NCBI GenBank assembly: GCA_963703125.1
Contig: OY969790.1
Span: 2,790,001 to 2,854,000 of the forward strand
Origin: MFD04716-140 sp963703125
Lineage (GTDB): Bacteria; Bacteroidota; Bacteroidia; Flavobacteriales; Flavobacteriaceae
Reading direction: 5' to 3'
Length of the DNA stretch: 64,000 bases
Part shown: positions 1-8,382 of the stretch, piece by piece
How the letters are laid out: each line of letters begins with the position of its first letter
Numbering within the stretch: position 1 is the stretch's first letter
Notes under the pieces: model-generated
Databases searched by the model: none
Told to the model about the DNA's origin: nothing
What the model saw: the letters and a program-made list of their open reading frames with translations, nothing else
Translations under genes and position numbers: made by a program

Positions 1-158
1 CAGGAGAATTGGTGGTAAATTTCAACGGATCTGGTAATGGACCCGTTACCAAGACAATAACAGTTACGGCCAATACTGAAAAAGGGCAAGAACTTTTAAG
101 GATCAAGGCATTTGTCAATGCCAAAGGTGCCGCGCCAGCGGGTCCTGTAGTTCAATAA
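1..158 (+). CDS. DUF1573 domain protein, C-terminal end (partial)
   Basis: Only the last 52 codons are present, in the frame that starts at base 3 and stops with TAA at 156-158. The peptide has the beta-strand pattern of DUF1573 (VVNFNGSGNGPVTKTITV, then an alternating hydrophobic strand), an Ig-like fold common in exported Bacteroidota proteins. It ends in a short Ala/Pro-rich tail (GAAPAGPVVQ). yajC starts 21 bases later on the same strand, so the two are probably co-transcribed. The family has no assigned biochemical role, and the name rests on a short C-terminal fragment. Confidence 0.6.
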   Translation, partial: GELVVNFNGSGNGPVTKTITVTANTEKGQELLRIKAFVNAKGAAPAGPVVQ

Positions 159-179
159 TAATTTAGAAAATTTGATATA

Positions 180-467
180 ATGGGTGAAATAGGACAGTTC
201 CTCCCGATGATTTTGATTTTTGTAGTGGCATATTTCTTTATGATACGCCCTCAAATGAAACGTCAAAAGGATGAGAAAAAATTTGCAGCAGAACTTAAAA
301 GGGGCGATCGTATCATCACCAAAAGTGGTCTTCATGGCAAAATAGTTGATTTAAACGATGGTGATTTTTCATGTGTCATAGAAACAATGGCCGGAAAGCT
401 AAAGTTTGACCGAACTGCAATTTCAATGGAATTGAGCAGAAAATTGAATTTGCCAGAGAAGAAATAG
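180..467 (+). CDS. yajC: Preprotein translocase accessory subunit YajC
   Basis: A 95-residue protein with one membrane helix at about residues 8-25 (ILIFVVAYFFMIRPQ), then a basic stretch (PQMKRQKDEKK) and a small soluble domain with the family motif GDRIITKSGLHGKIV. Length and layout match YajC, which joins SecDF and YidC at the Sec translocon in the inner membrane. It follows the DUF1573 gene closely and ends just before a good hairpin terminator, so it is probably the last gene of that transcript. Confidence 0.95.
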   Translation: MGEIGQFLPMILIFVVAYFFMIRPQMKRQKDEKKFAAELKRGDRIITKSGLHGKIVDLNDGDFSCVIETMAGKLKFDRTAISMELSRKLNLPEKK

Positions 468-490
468 ATCTTTTTGAATGAAAATTTTAA

Positions 491-522
491 GGGCGCCAAC
501 TTTTAAGTTGGTGCTTTTTTTT
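491..522 (+). terminator. Rho-independent terminator after yajC
   Basis: An 8-bp stem GCGCCAAC / GTTGGTGC (one G-T pair) with loop TTTTAA is followed by a run of eight T. It lies 24 bases after the yajC stop. Confidence 0.85.
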
Positions 523-566
523 ATGGTTCTCGAAAAATAAGTATATTCATGTTCCACTAAATAATT

Positions 567-1922
567 ATGGCCATGAACCACTTACGACGTAATTTTATAA
601 AGAAAGGTACATTGGCACTTGCCGGAACGGGAGCATCTTTTCTTTTTCCTATGGAACTTTTGGCAACCATTCGCAAAACTGTAGGACCCAATGACCGCAT
701 AAGTGTAGGGCTAATTGGGTGTAATGGCATGGGTTTTAGTGATTTAAGCTCGATGCTGAAAATCAGTGAGATAAGTGTTATAGCACTATGCGATGTTGAT
801 GAAAATGTACTCAAGGAGCGTACCGCAGACTTGGAGAAGGCGGGAATAAAGAAGCCAATGTGGTATAAGGATTATCGGAAATTGCTTGAAAATAAGGATA
901 TAGATGTTGTAATTATAGGTACTCCAGATCATTGGCATTGTTTAATGTTGACCGATGCACTTCAAGCCGGTAAAGATGTTTATTGTGAAAAACCCATCGC
1001 AAACTCGGTTCAAGAAGCTAATATTATGTTGAATTATGTAGGGGCCAGTGATCGCATGGTTCAGATTGGACAATGGCAGCGTAGTCAGCCACATTTTGTT
1101 GATGCCATTAATTTTGTGCATTCTGGCAGGCTTGGGAACATACGGTTGGCGAAAGCTTGGGCTTACCAGGGTTGGATGAAGCCGGTTCCCGTGATGGCCG
1201 ATACAGCCGTTCCAACAGGAGTAGATTACAAAATGTGGCTTGGGCCGGCACCCGAACGAGCATTCAATCCCAATAGATTTCATTTTAATTTTAGGTGGTT
1301 TTGGGATTATGCGGGAGGTTTGATGACAGACTGGGGTGTGCATCTTATTGATTATGCACTTTATGGGATGAAAGCCGGAACCCCTAAATCAGTAATGGCC
1401 CTTGGTGGTAAATTTGCCTATCCCGATGACGCTTCCGAAACGCCGGATACGCTTCAGACAGTTTATGAGTATGACGGATTTTCGATTCTTTGGGAGCATG
1501 CAACCGGGATTGATGGTGGAAATTATGGACGAAATCATGGCATAGCATTTATTGGCAATACAGGTACATTGGTCGTTGATCGTAATGGGTGGGAAGTCAT
1601 ACCTGAAGAAGAGTTTCAGGGATGGGGTAAAAAAGGTGTGCCAAAAATGGAAGCCATTTCAATGGATAACGGCAGTGCAAGTGGACTGGACCTTCATACG
1701 GTCAATTTTGTGGAAGCCGTAAAGAGCAGGGATGCATCCAAACTGAACGCACCTATTAAAGTGGGGTATGATGCGGCTTTGGTATCCCATATGGGGAATG
1801 TAGCATTTAAAACAGGAAATCGTATTTATTGGGACGAGCAGAAAGGTGCCTTTAAAGAGGAAGCGGCCAATGCGTTCTTAAAGGCAAATTATAACAACGG
1901 GTGGAAGTTGCCAATGCTTTAA
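567..1922 (+). CDS. Tat-exported Gfo/Idh/MocA family oxidoreductase
   Basis: A 451-residue NAD(P)-dependent sugar oxidoreductase. The N-terminus carries a twin-arginine signal (RRNFIKKG at residues 7-14, then a hydrophobic stretch), so it is probably exported folded with its cofactor. The Rossmann motif is GLIGCNGMG (about 48-56), followed by the family EKP signature (141-143) and the GVHLID motif in the C-terminal alpha/beta domain. A start at 573 (MNHLRRNF) is equally possible. Such exported enzymes oxidise hexose units of glycosides, for example to 3-keto sugars; the substrate is not visible. The convergent neighbour begins at the very next base after the stop codon. Confidence 0.9.
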   Translation: MAMNHLRRNFIKKGTLALAGTGASFLFPMELLATIRKTVGPNDRISVGLIGCNGMGFSDLSSMLKISEISVIALCDVDENVLKERTADLEKAGIKKPMWYKDYRKLLENKDIDVVIIGTPDHWHCLMLTDALQAGKDVYCEKPIANSVQEANIMLNYVGASDRMVQIGQWQRSQPHFVDAINFVHSGRLGNIRLAKAWAYQGWMKPVPVMADTAVPTGVDYKMWLGPAPERAFNPNRFHFNFRWFWDYAGGLMTDWGVHLIDYALYGMKAGTPKSVMALGGKFAYPDDASETPDTLQTVYEYDGFSILWEHATGIDGGNYGRNHGIAFIGNTGTLVVDRNGWEVIPEEEFQGWGKKGVPKMEAISMDNGSASGLDLHTVNFVEAVKSRDASKLNAPIKVGYDAALVSHMGNVAFKTGNRIYWDEQKGAFKEEAANAFLKANYNNGWKLPML

Positions 1923-2525
1923 TTATCGGTATTTATCGTTAAGCCCTTTGCCTTCAAGTAGCATTGGGATTATTTTCCCGAGCCGTGAAAGTTTGGTCTT
2001 TTCTTGCTTTGCCTCTTCGATATATTCAGAGTATTCCCTTTGTTTATAGGGAGTCAAGGAATTAAATGCATTCTTGGCATCCAAATTTTTAGCCAGGGCT
2101 TGCGTCAGTAACTTTGAGATGACCGATGCTTCTTTTTTCTTCCGCATAGGCATCAAAACCTTGCCTTTTTTTTGGTTTTCTATGGCCTCTTTAAAGTAGG
2201 ATAGCACCTCCTTAGCGTTGATTTCTTTTATAGACTGGAACTTCCAATGTCGCATGGCCTTTGTTTTGCCATCCTGTGCGTTTTGCAGAACATTTTTGGG
2301 ATCACTCAAGAATACACCATTAAAAAACCAAACTCCAAAATGGTTCTTGAATGACAAAATACTAAGTACATTTTTGTTATCTATGGTATATACGGGGGCT
2401 CCCCATTTTAAAGTTTCTTGAAATTCGGTTTTAAGGGCGAGTTCCCTTAAAATATTGAGTCCCTCCTTAAATTGATGTTCCTTCGCAAAAAAGGCCTCTA
2501 TTTTTTCGGAATTGTCCATTTTCAT
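1923..2525 (-). CDS. YdeI/OmpD-associated family protein (DUF1801-like)
   Basis: A 200-residue cytoplasmic protein. Residues 1-115 resemble the DUF1801/YdhG fold (LKWGAPVYTIDNKNVLSI, HFGVWFFNG). The C-terminal part (AFNSLTPYKQREYSEYIEEAKQ) is the Bacteriocin-protection/OmdA-type helix region seen in YdeI proteins. No catalytic residues are evident and the function is unknown. The gene is convergent with the upstream oxidoreductase with no gap between stop codons, and is followed upstream by pepT on the same strand. Confidence 0.8.
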   Translation of the reverse strand: MKMDNSEKIEAFFAKEHQFKEGLNILRELALKTEFQETLKWGAPVYTIDNKNVLSILSFKNHFGVWFFNGVFLSDPKNVLQNAQDGKTKAMRHWKFQSIKEINAKEVLSYFKEAIENQKKGKVLMPMRKKKEASVISKLLTQALAKNLDAKNAFNSLTPYKQREYSEYIEEAKQEKTKLSRLGKIIPMLLEGKGLNDKYR

Positions 2526-2549
2526 AAAATAGAATTGGTAGCGGTCACA

Positions 2550-3806
2550 TTATTTTATTTCAATTGTCAAGTCTTCCCTTTTATCTAGCTGGGCAGTAAG
2601 TTCGCAAATTTTTACAATAACTTCAACCGCTTTTTGCATACTCTCTACTGGAACGTACTCGTATTTACCATGAAAATTATGTCCGCCCGCAAATATATTT
2701 GGACACGGCAAACCCAGGTAGCTCAATTGCGAACCATCGGTACCGCCTCGTATGGGTTTTATAATTGGGGTCACATCTACTGCTTGCATGGCCCTTTTGG
2801 CAATTTCCACAATATGCATAACAGGTTCTATCTTTTCTCGCATATTGTAGTATTGGTCGTTTATTTCCAGAGAAACGATATCGCCATATTTAATGTTCAA
2901 TTCTTCCCTAATATTTTCTAATTGTTGTTTACGCTTTTCAAAATGGGCTTTGTCATGATCACGGATTATAAGTTCTAGTTCTGCAAGTTCAATTTCACCC
3001 TTAATGTGATGAATGTGAAAAAAACCTTCTCTCCCGGATGTATTTTGTGGAGTTTCCTTTACAGGTAAGAAATTAATGAATTCAGATGCTATACTTATCG
3101 CATTGATCATTTTGTTTTTGGCATAGCCGGGATGTACGCTCCTACCTTTAATTGAAACCTTGGCCCGCGCCGCATTAAAGTTCTCGTATTCCAATTCGCC
3201 TATTTGGCTTCCGTCTATGGTATAGGCCCATTCTGCCCCAAATTTTTTTACATCAAATTTGTGGGCGCCACGACCAATTTCCTCATCAGGGGTAAAACCA
3301 ACCTTTATTTCGCCATGCTTTATCTCGGGGTGCTGAATCAAATATTCCATCGCCGTAACAATTTCTGTCAGTCCGGCTTTGTCGTCGGCACCCAATAAGG
3401 TTGTACCATCCGTCGTGATCAAGGTTTGACCTTTGTACAATAACAAATCTTCAAAATACTCGGGAGATAGGATGATGTTGTTTGCTGCATTCAAGACAAT
3501 AGCTTTCCCATCATAATTTTCTATTATTTGCGGATTTACATCGGTGCCCGTAAAATCGGGTGAAGTGTCGTAATGCGAAATGAAACCAATGGTAGGCACC
3601 GAGTTTTGAACATTACCTGGCAAGGTTGCCATGATATAGCCGTTGGTGTCAATAGAAACATCAGACATTCCTATGGCCTTTAGCTCTTCAACCAAGAAAT
3701 TGGCCAAAACCCATTGTTTTTCGGTGCTTGGTGTGGTTTGGGATTCTGGGTCACTTTGTGTGTCGATCATTATATATTTGACAAAGCGGTCTATTAAGTG
3801 CTGCAT
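2550..3806 (-). CDS. pepT: Peptidase T (tripeptidase)
   Basis: This 418-residue M20B zinc aminopeptidase releases the N-terminal residue from tripeptides in the cytoplasm. The metal and catalytic residues are in place: SHYD (His78, Asp80), GADDKAG (Asp141), PDEEIGRG (Glu175, Glu176), TIDG and the late GGHNFHGKYEYVP. The dimerisation domain sits in the middle. Length matches the family. On the minus strand a TATTTTTG box at 3823-3830 gives a leader of about 12 bases, which supports this start. Confidence 0.95.
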   Translation of the reverse strand: MQHLIDRFVKYIMIDTQSDPESQTTPSTEKQWVLANFLVEELKAIGMSDVSIDTNGYIMATLPGNVQNSVPTIGFISHYDTSPDFTGTDVNPQIIENYDGKAIVLNAANNIILSPEYFEDLLLYKGQTLITTDGTTLLGADDKAGLTEIVTAMEYLIQHPEIKHGEIKVGFTPDEEIGRGAHKFDVKKFGAEWAYTIDGSQIGELEYENFNAARAKVSIKGRSVHPGYAKNKMINAISIASEFINFLPVKETPQNTSGREGFFHIHHIKGEIELAELELIIRDHDKAHFEKRKQQLENIREELNIKYGDIVSLEINDQYYNMREKIEPVMHIVEIAKRAMQAVDVTPIIKPIRGGTDGSQLSYLGLPCPNIFAGGHNFHGKYEYVPVESMQKAVEVIVKICELTAQLDKREDLTIEIK

Positions 3807-3822
3807 TCGTATAATTTTTAGG

Positions 3823-3830
3823 CAAAAATA
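3823..3830 (-). promoter_or_regulatory. -7 promoter box of pepT
   Basis: TATTTTTG on the minus strand, matching the Bacteroidota TAnnTTTG element, 16 bases before the pepT ATG. Confidence 0.5.
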
Positions 3831-3837
3831 CTGTTTA

Positions 3838-4305
3838 ATGAATAGTCATAACTTATCAGATAGTATGTTTTCAAAGGCTGCAAGCATTTTTTCTATGCTC
3901 TTTTTCCTTTCCTTTTATGCACATTCGCAAAATTGCACATTGGATATTGGAGGTAAAAATTCGGAGACAATTGTAAAGCTATTCCAGTTGAACCCGGATC
4001 AAATTACCAAACTGGAAGAATTTCGTCAAACCCTTCAAGATGAAATTTTGATTATTGACAATGAAATTCAAAACCTTTTTGATACACACCCGCAAAGTAC
4101 TCAAGAAGAATTAATTGCCTTGGCGGAAAAATATAAAGTCCTTCAAAAAAAGGTAGTGGATGCTTCCTTAGAGGGCGACAAAAAATTACTTTCCACTTTC
4201 AATCAAAAGCAATATCAGCGATATGTAGGCCTATGCAACGAGGCATTAAGAGATCCGATTATAATTACGCCGGTGGTCATAGAAGAAGTAGTAGATCCTG
4301 AGTGA
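3838..4305 (+). CDS. Exported hypothetical protein, Spy/CpxP-like helical layout
   Basis: A 155-residue protein (starting at 3838; 3865 is possible) with a signal peptide (SIFSMLFFLSFYAHSQ) and a mature part made almost wholly of charged helices: LNPDQITKLEEFRQTLQDE, then LIALAEKYKVLQKKVVD, then FNQKQYQRYVGLCNE. The helix-helix-LTxxQ-like layout recalls periplasmic Spy/CpxP chaperones and similar Bacteroidota proteins, but no firm family signature is present. The reading frame stays open upstream to 3643 but runs through the pepT coding region, so the longer form is unlikely. It is divergent from pepT. Confidence 0.6.
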   Translation: MNSHNLSDSMFSKAASIFSMLFFLSFYAHSQNCTLDIGGKNSETIVKLFQLNPDQITKLEEFRQTLQDEILIIDNEIQNLFDTHPQSTQEELIALAEKYKVLQKKVVDASLEGDKKLLSTFNQKQYQRYVGLCNEALRDPIIITPVVIEEVVDPE

Positions 4306-4365
4306 TGTTAACTTTGGATGTTGATAAAATAGGCTCAGATAGTATTAACACAAGGGTTATGTTCG

Positions 4366-4373
4366 TATTTTTG
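4366..4373 (+). promoter_or_regulatory. -7 promoter box of pyrD
   Basis: TATTTTTG, a full match to TAnnTTTG, 20 bases before the pyrD start codon. Confidence 0.55.
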
Positions 4374-4393
4374 CCGAAATCCTACTAGCATTC

Positions 4394-5449
4394 ATGTACA
4401 AATTATTAATTCGTCCCCTTCTTTTTCTATTTGACCCGGAACGTGTCCATCACCTAACTTTTTATCTTATAAGAGTCCTCTCTAATATAGGGCTGTCAAA
4501 AGTTTTCAAATCTGTTTATGTTGTAGATGACCAACTGCTCGAAAAGGAGGTTTTTGGTCTTAAGTTCAGGAATCCTGTTGGTTTGGCCGCAGGCTTTGAT
4601 AAAGATGCAAAGCTGTTTAATGAACTGTCGGATTTCGGTTTTGGATTTATAGAAATAGGCACCCTTACACCAAAACCTCAGGAAGGTAATCCTAAAAAAA
4701 GATTATTTCGCTTAAAAGCCGATGAAGCCATCATCAATCGTATGGGTTTTAACAATCGAGGCGTTTTTGATGCCGCAGAGCGCTTAAAAAAGAAGCATAA
4801 GGTTCTTATCGGGGGAAATATCGGCAAGAACAAAATGACCCCAAATGATGAAGCGATCAAAGATTACCTCATTTGTTTTGATGCTCTTTTTGATTACGTT
4901 GACTATTTTGTTGTGAATGTAAGCTCTCCCAATACTCCGGGCCTTCGTGAATTGCAGGACAAGGAGCCCTTGACGGCCCTGCTAAAAGAGCTTAAAAAGG
5001 AGAATTTTAAGTGTGCACAGAAAAATAGCGGAAAGGAAAAGCCTATTTTGCTCAAAATTGCCCCCGATTTGACCAATGATCAGTTAATGGACATTATTAC
5101 AATTGTGGAAACGACGAAAATAGATGGCATTATCGCGACAAATACCACGATTGAGCGGAAAAATCTTAAATCGGATTTGGTGAATTCCGAGGAGAAAGGG
5201 GGGTTAAGCGGAAAGCCATTAACTCTGCGAAGTACTGAAGTTATTCGTTTCTTGGCAGATAAAAGTAATAAAGCTTTTCCAATTATTGGAGTAGGGGGAA
5301 TACATTCCCCAGAAGATGCGATGGAAAAATTGGAAGCAGGTGCAGACCTTATCCAAATATATACAGGGTTCATATATGAAGGGCCTGGTTTGGTAAAAAG
5401 AATCAACAATGCAATTTTAAATGATAAAAAGGGTGTTAATGGCCCTTAA
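4394..5449 (+). CDS. pyrD: Dihydroorotate dehydrogenase (quinone), class 2
   Basis: A 351-residue flavoenzyme that oxidises dihydroorotate to orotate in pyrimidine synthesis and passes electrons to quinone. The N-terminal amphipathic segment (residues 1-35, LLIRPLLFLFDPERVHHL) marks the membrane-associated class 2. FMN-site motifs are NPVGLAAGFDKDA (60-72), NVSSPNTPGL with the class 2 catalytic serine (177/178), GGLSGKPL, VGGI and GADLIQIYTGF near the end. It has its own promoter box and ends ten bases before a convergent gene. Confidence 0.96.
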   Translation: MYKLLIRPLLFLFDPERVHHLTFYLIRVLSNIGLSKVFKSVYVVDDQLLEKEVFGLKFRNPVGLAAGFDKDAKLFNELSDFGFGFIEIGTLTPKPQEGNPKKRLFRLKADEAIINRMGFNNRGVFDAAERLKKKHKVLIGGNIGKNKMTPNDEAIKDYLICFDALFDYVDYFVVNVSSPNTPGLRELQDKEPLTALLKELKKENFKCAQKNSGKEKPILLKIAPDLTNDQLMDIITIVETTKIDGIIATNTTIERKNLKSDLVNSEEKGGLSGKPLTLRSTEVIRFLADKSNKAFPIIGVGGIHSPEDAMEKLEAGADLIQIYTGFIYEGPGLVKRINNAILNDKKGVNGP

Positions 5450-5459
5450 TAGGGACTTA

Positions 5460-5885
5460 CTAATTTTTTGCCCAGTAATCAACCACCGTTACATCGGCCA
5501 AGTGCGGACCTAACACTTCTCCAAAAGCCTTGTGGTCGGGGTGGGGAAGATAAATCGCCCGGTCTTCCTCGCTTTTAAAGGTCAAGAAAAAGCAATGGGT
5601 CAATCCTTTGTTGAGACCTTCTGGACTATTGTTCAGTCCCCATTCATAATCTATAATTTGAGGTATCTTCGAAGGCAAAGCGGCAAAAGCATCTTCTACC
5701 TTTTTAATATTTTCTTTTGATGTCCCCTCTTTAAATTTGAATAATACCACATGGCGCAACACGCTATCGTTTTTGTCCGGCATCGTACTATTTTTAGTCA
5801 TCATTTCATTTCCTGAATTTGGAAGTGTAAAGCTTAAAGCTAACACTGCGGTAATAGCGATTATCAAAAGGCCAATTTTTTTCAT
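5460..5885 (-). CDS. Dabb (stress-responsive A/B barrel) domain protein, exported
   Basis: A 141-residue protein starting at 5885 (MKKIGLL). The frame is open upstream, but the extra 24 codons lack signal-peptide character. A signal peptide or anchor covers residues 1-22, followed by a Dabb ferredoxin-like barrel: LRHVVLFKFKEGTS, VEDAFAALP, YEWGLNNSPEG, HCFFLTFKSEEDRAIYLPHPDH. Dabb proteins act as dimers; many have no known reaction. The product is probably periplasmic. It is convergent with pyrD. Confidence 0.85.
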   Translation of the reverse strand: MKKIGLLIIAITAVLALSFTLPNSGNEMMTKNSTMPDKNDSVLRHVVLFKFKEGTSKENIKKVEDAFAALPSKIPQIIDYEWGLNNSPEGLNKGLTHCFFLTFKSEEDRAIYLPHPDHKAFGEVLGPHLADVTVVDYWAKN

Positions 5886-5969
5886 TTCCCTATATTTTTT
5901 CGAAAGATATAAAAAATTGAAGTTACTGTTTCGGAATTTGTAATTTTCTAACCTCAAAAAAGAACACTT

Positions 5970-6599
5970 TTGGACTACGAAACAATTGCGGCCTTTATTC
6001 TTGCTTCTGCCGCCTTGGCCATATCACCCGGACCTGATAATTTTTATGTTTTGACTCAGGGAGTGACATTTGGTAAGAAATATGGACTGGCAACTTCTGT
6101 CGGCCTTGTTTCGGGCTGCTTGGTGCATACAACACTACTTGCCTTTGGTATATCTGCTTTGATCAAGGAAAGTGAGATGATTTTTTTTATAATCAAATTA
6201 TTTGGGGCAGCATACCTCCTGTATCTTGCCTTAAAGGTCTATAAAGGGGGCAGTTCCATTCATTTGACCGATAATGAAAATATACCAAGAAAATCCCTGC
6301 CCCAATTATTTCGACAGGGTTTCATAATGAATGTCCTGAACCCCAAAGTGACTTTATTTTTTTTGGCTTTTTTCCCAGGATTTCTTTTTAGTGAAACTAT
6401 GGACAAAGGGTTGCAGTTTTATATCCTCGGTCTCCTGTTTATGACGGTGGCCCTTATTATTTTCGGACTCATATCGCTACTTGCAGGGAACATTTCAAAT
6501 TACATTAAAGGAAACAATAATGCGGGTGTTTTTTTAAAGTGGCTTCAGATAATCGTTTTTATAGGGATTGGCGCTTACATCTTAATATCTGATAAATAA
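5970..6599 (+). CDS. LysE/RhtB family amino-acid exporter
   Basis: A 209-residue inner-membrane protein with about six helices. It shows the family signature near the N-terminus (AISPGPDNFYVLTQG, followed by GLATSVGLVSGC) and NPKVTLFFLAFFPGF in the middle. The start is a TTG codon, chosen because the LysE fold begins right there and no ATG lies upstream in frame. These proteins export amino acids or related small metabolites; the substrate is unknown. The HMG-CoA lyase gene follows 29 bases later and may share its transcript. Confidence 0.9.
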   Translation: MDYETIAAFILASAALAISPGPDNFYVLTQGVTFGKKYGLATSVGLVSGCLVHTTLLAFGISALIKESEMIFFIIKLFGAAYLLYLALKVYKGGSSIHLTDNENIPRKSLPQLFRQGFIMNVLNPKVTLFFLAFFPGFLFSETMDKGLQFYILGLLFMTVALIIFGLISLLAGNISNYIKGNNNAGVFLKWLQIIVFIGIGAYILISDK

Positions 6600-6628
6600 T
6601 AGTAATTTTAGATTCAGCAGAAAAGGAT

Positions 6629-7495
6629 ATGTCCGAGTCAGTCAAAATTATAGAATGCCCTAGGGATGCCATGCAGGGTATAAAAGATTTTATACCGGGG
6701 GCGCAAAAGGCTAAGTACATTCAATCTCTCTTGGGTTGTGGTTTTGATACCATTGACTTCGGTAGTTTCGTATCTCCAAAATCAATTCCTCAAATGGTCG
6801 ATACGGCCGAGGTGCTTTCAATGCTTGACCTTTCAAAAACAAAAAGTAAATTATTGGCTATCGTTGCAAATATCCGAGGGGCCGAAGAGGCTGTTCAACA
6901 TTCCGAAATCCAGTATCTAGGTTTTCCATTTTCTATTTCGGAGAATTTTCAGATGCGAAATACACATAAGACCATTGCACAATCGGTTGAAACCCTTCAA
7001 GAGATATTTAACATTGCCCATACAGCGAACAAGGAAGTGGTAACCTATTTGTCAATGGGTTTTGGAAATCCTTATGGAGATCCTTGGAATGTAGAAATAG
7101 TAGGGGAATGGACAGAGAAATTGTCTTCAATGGGAGCGAAAATTTTATCACTTTCAGACACCGTCGGTACTTCGACCCCAGAAACCATTGCCTATTTGTT
7201 CTCCAGCTTAATTCCAAAATATCCTGAAATAGAATTTGGTGCTCATTTGCACACAACTCCTGACAGATGGCATGAAAAAATAGATTCTGCTTATAGGTCA
7301 GGATGCCGAAGATTTGACGGTGCAATACAAGGTTTTGGAGGTTGCCCCATGGCAAAGGACGATTTAACGGGCAACATGCCTACTGAAAAAATGCTTTCTT
7401 ATTTTTCTTCCCAAAAAGTGGAATCCGGCATCAATTGGCTGGCTTTTGAAGCCGCATATAACAAGGCACTTGACTTATTTACCAAATATTCTTAA
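6629..7495 (+). CDS. mvaB: Hydroxymethylglutaryl-CoA lyase
   Basis: A 288-residue TIM-barrel enzyme of the HMGL-like family that splits HMG-CoA into acetyl-CoA and acetoacetate, the last step of leucine breakdown. Visible motifs are ECPRDAMQG (catalytic Arg-Asp), GFDTIDFGSFVSP, the GFGNPYGDPW stretch, the metal-binding GAHLHTTPDRW and the cysteine loop QGFGGCPMAKDDLTGNMPTE. These separate it from isopropylmalate and citramalate synthases. Other leucine-degradation genes are not in this window. Confidence 0.93.
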   Translation: MSESVKIIECPRDAMQGIKDFIPGAQKAKYIQSLLGCGFDTIDFGSFVSPKSIPQMVDTAEVLSMLDLSKTKSKLLAIVANIRGAEEAVQHSEIQYLGFPFSISENFQMRNTHKTIAQSVETLQEIFNIAHTANKEVVTYLSMGFGNPYGDPWNVEIVGEWTEKLSSMGAKILSLSDTVGTSTPETIAYLFSSLIPKYPEIEFGAHLHTTPDRWHEKIDSAYRSGCRRFDGAIQGFGGCPMAKDDLTGNMPTEKMLSYFSSQKVESGINWLAFEAAYNKALDLFTKYS

Positions 7496-7707
7496 GAACA
7501 AGATTGACACGCCCATTTCTGAACAGTTTAGTAGGAACCGAAATTCAATAACTTGATGAAAGTCAATTGATAATCCCAATTATTGAAATAAAATTTCTAT
7601 TTTTAGTACGGGCCGTTAATTACTGGTAATTGTTGGATTCCAATATTTCAGTGATTTCGAATTAAGTATAATTTTAAAGATCAAATTCTTACAAATCAAA
7701 AAATAAG

Positions 7708-8343
7708 ATGAAGTGGCTCTTCCCTTTTGTTGCAGTTTTATTCCTAATGATCACTTCTCAAAGTCTACAGACCAATAATCCGAAATCATTGTTCAATAAA
7801 AAGAATTTTGCGGGGTGGGAAGGTGACACTTTACAAACATGGAGGATCGAAAATGAGACTATAATTGGGGGCTCCTTGAAAACTGCCGTGCCACATAATA
7901 ATTTTCTTTGTACCATTAGACCTTATTCAAACTTTATTTTAAAGTTGAGAATTAAACTTTTGGGGGATGATGGTTTTATTAATTCGGGAATTCAATTTAG
8001 AAGTGAGCGTTCAAAAGACCCTTCCTATGAAATGATTGGTTACCAGGCCGATTGGGGTGAAGAATACTGGGCAAGCCTTTATGACGAATCCCGAAGAAAC
8101 AAAACACTTATAGCTCCCGATTCAGTTCAAATTTTAAAGTGGATCAAAAAGAATGATTGGAACGACTATGAAATACGGGCTGAGGGAAGAAATATACGTC
8201 TTTTCATCAACAACTATCAGACGGTAGAGTATTTAGAGGAAGATACTTCAATTCCACAAACAGGATTAATAGGAATTCAGATTCACGGGGGAGGAAAAGC
8301 CCAAGTCGCCATAAAGGATATACAGATTATAGAATTGGATTAG
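7708..8343 (+). CDS. Exported DUF1080 protein (3-keto-disaccharide hydrolase family)
   Basis: A 211-residue protein with a signal peptide (residues 1-21) and one DUF1080 jelly-roll domain: LFNKKNFAGWEGD, FILKLRIKLLGDDGFINSGIQFRSER, GYQADWGEEYWASLYDESRR, DWNDYEIRAEGRNIRLFINN and GLIGIQIHGGGKAQVAIKDIQI. Members act on 3-keto-glycosides or bind carbohydrate in the periplasm. It lies 39 bases before the large cupredoxin/propeller gene and is likely the first gene of that operon. Confidence 0.88.
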   Translation: MKWLFPFVAVLFLMITSQSLQTNNPKSLFNKKNFAGWEGDTLQTWRIENETIIGGSLKTAVPHNNFLCTIRPYSNFILKLRIKLLGDDGFINSGIQFRSERSKDPSYEMIGYQADWGEEYWASLYDESRRNKTLIAPDSVQILKWIKKNDWNDYEIRAEGRNIRLFINNYQTVEYLEEDTSIPQTGLIGIQIHGGGKAQVAIKDIQIIELD

Positions 8344-8382
8344 CATAATTTTTTTGACCAAGTAAATTTAGACCACCAGCCA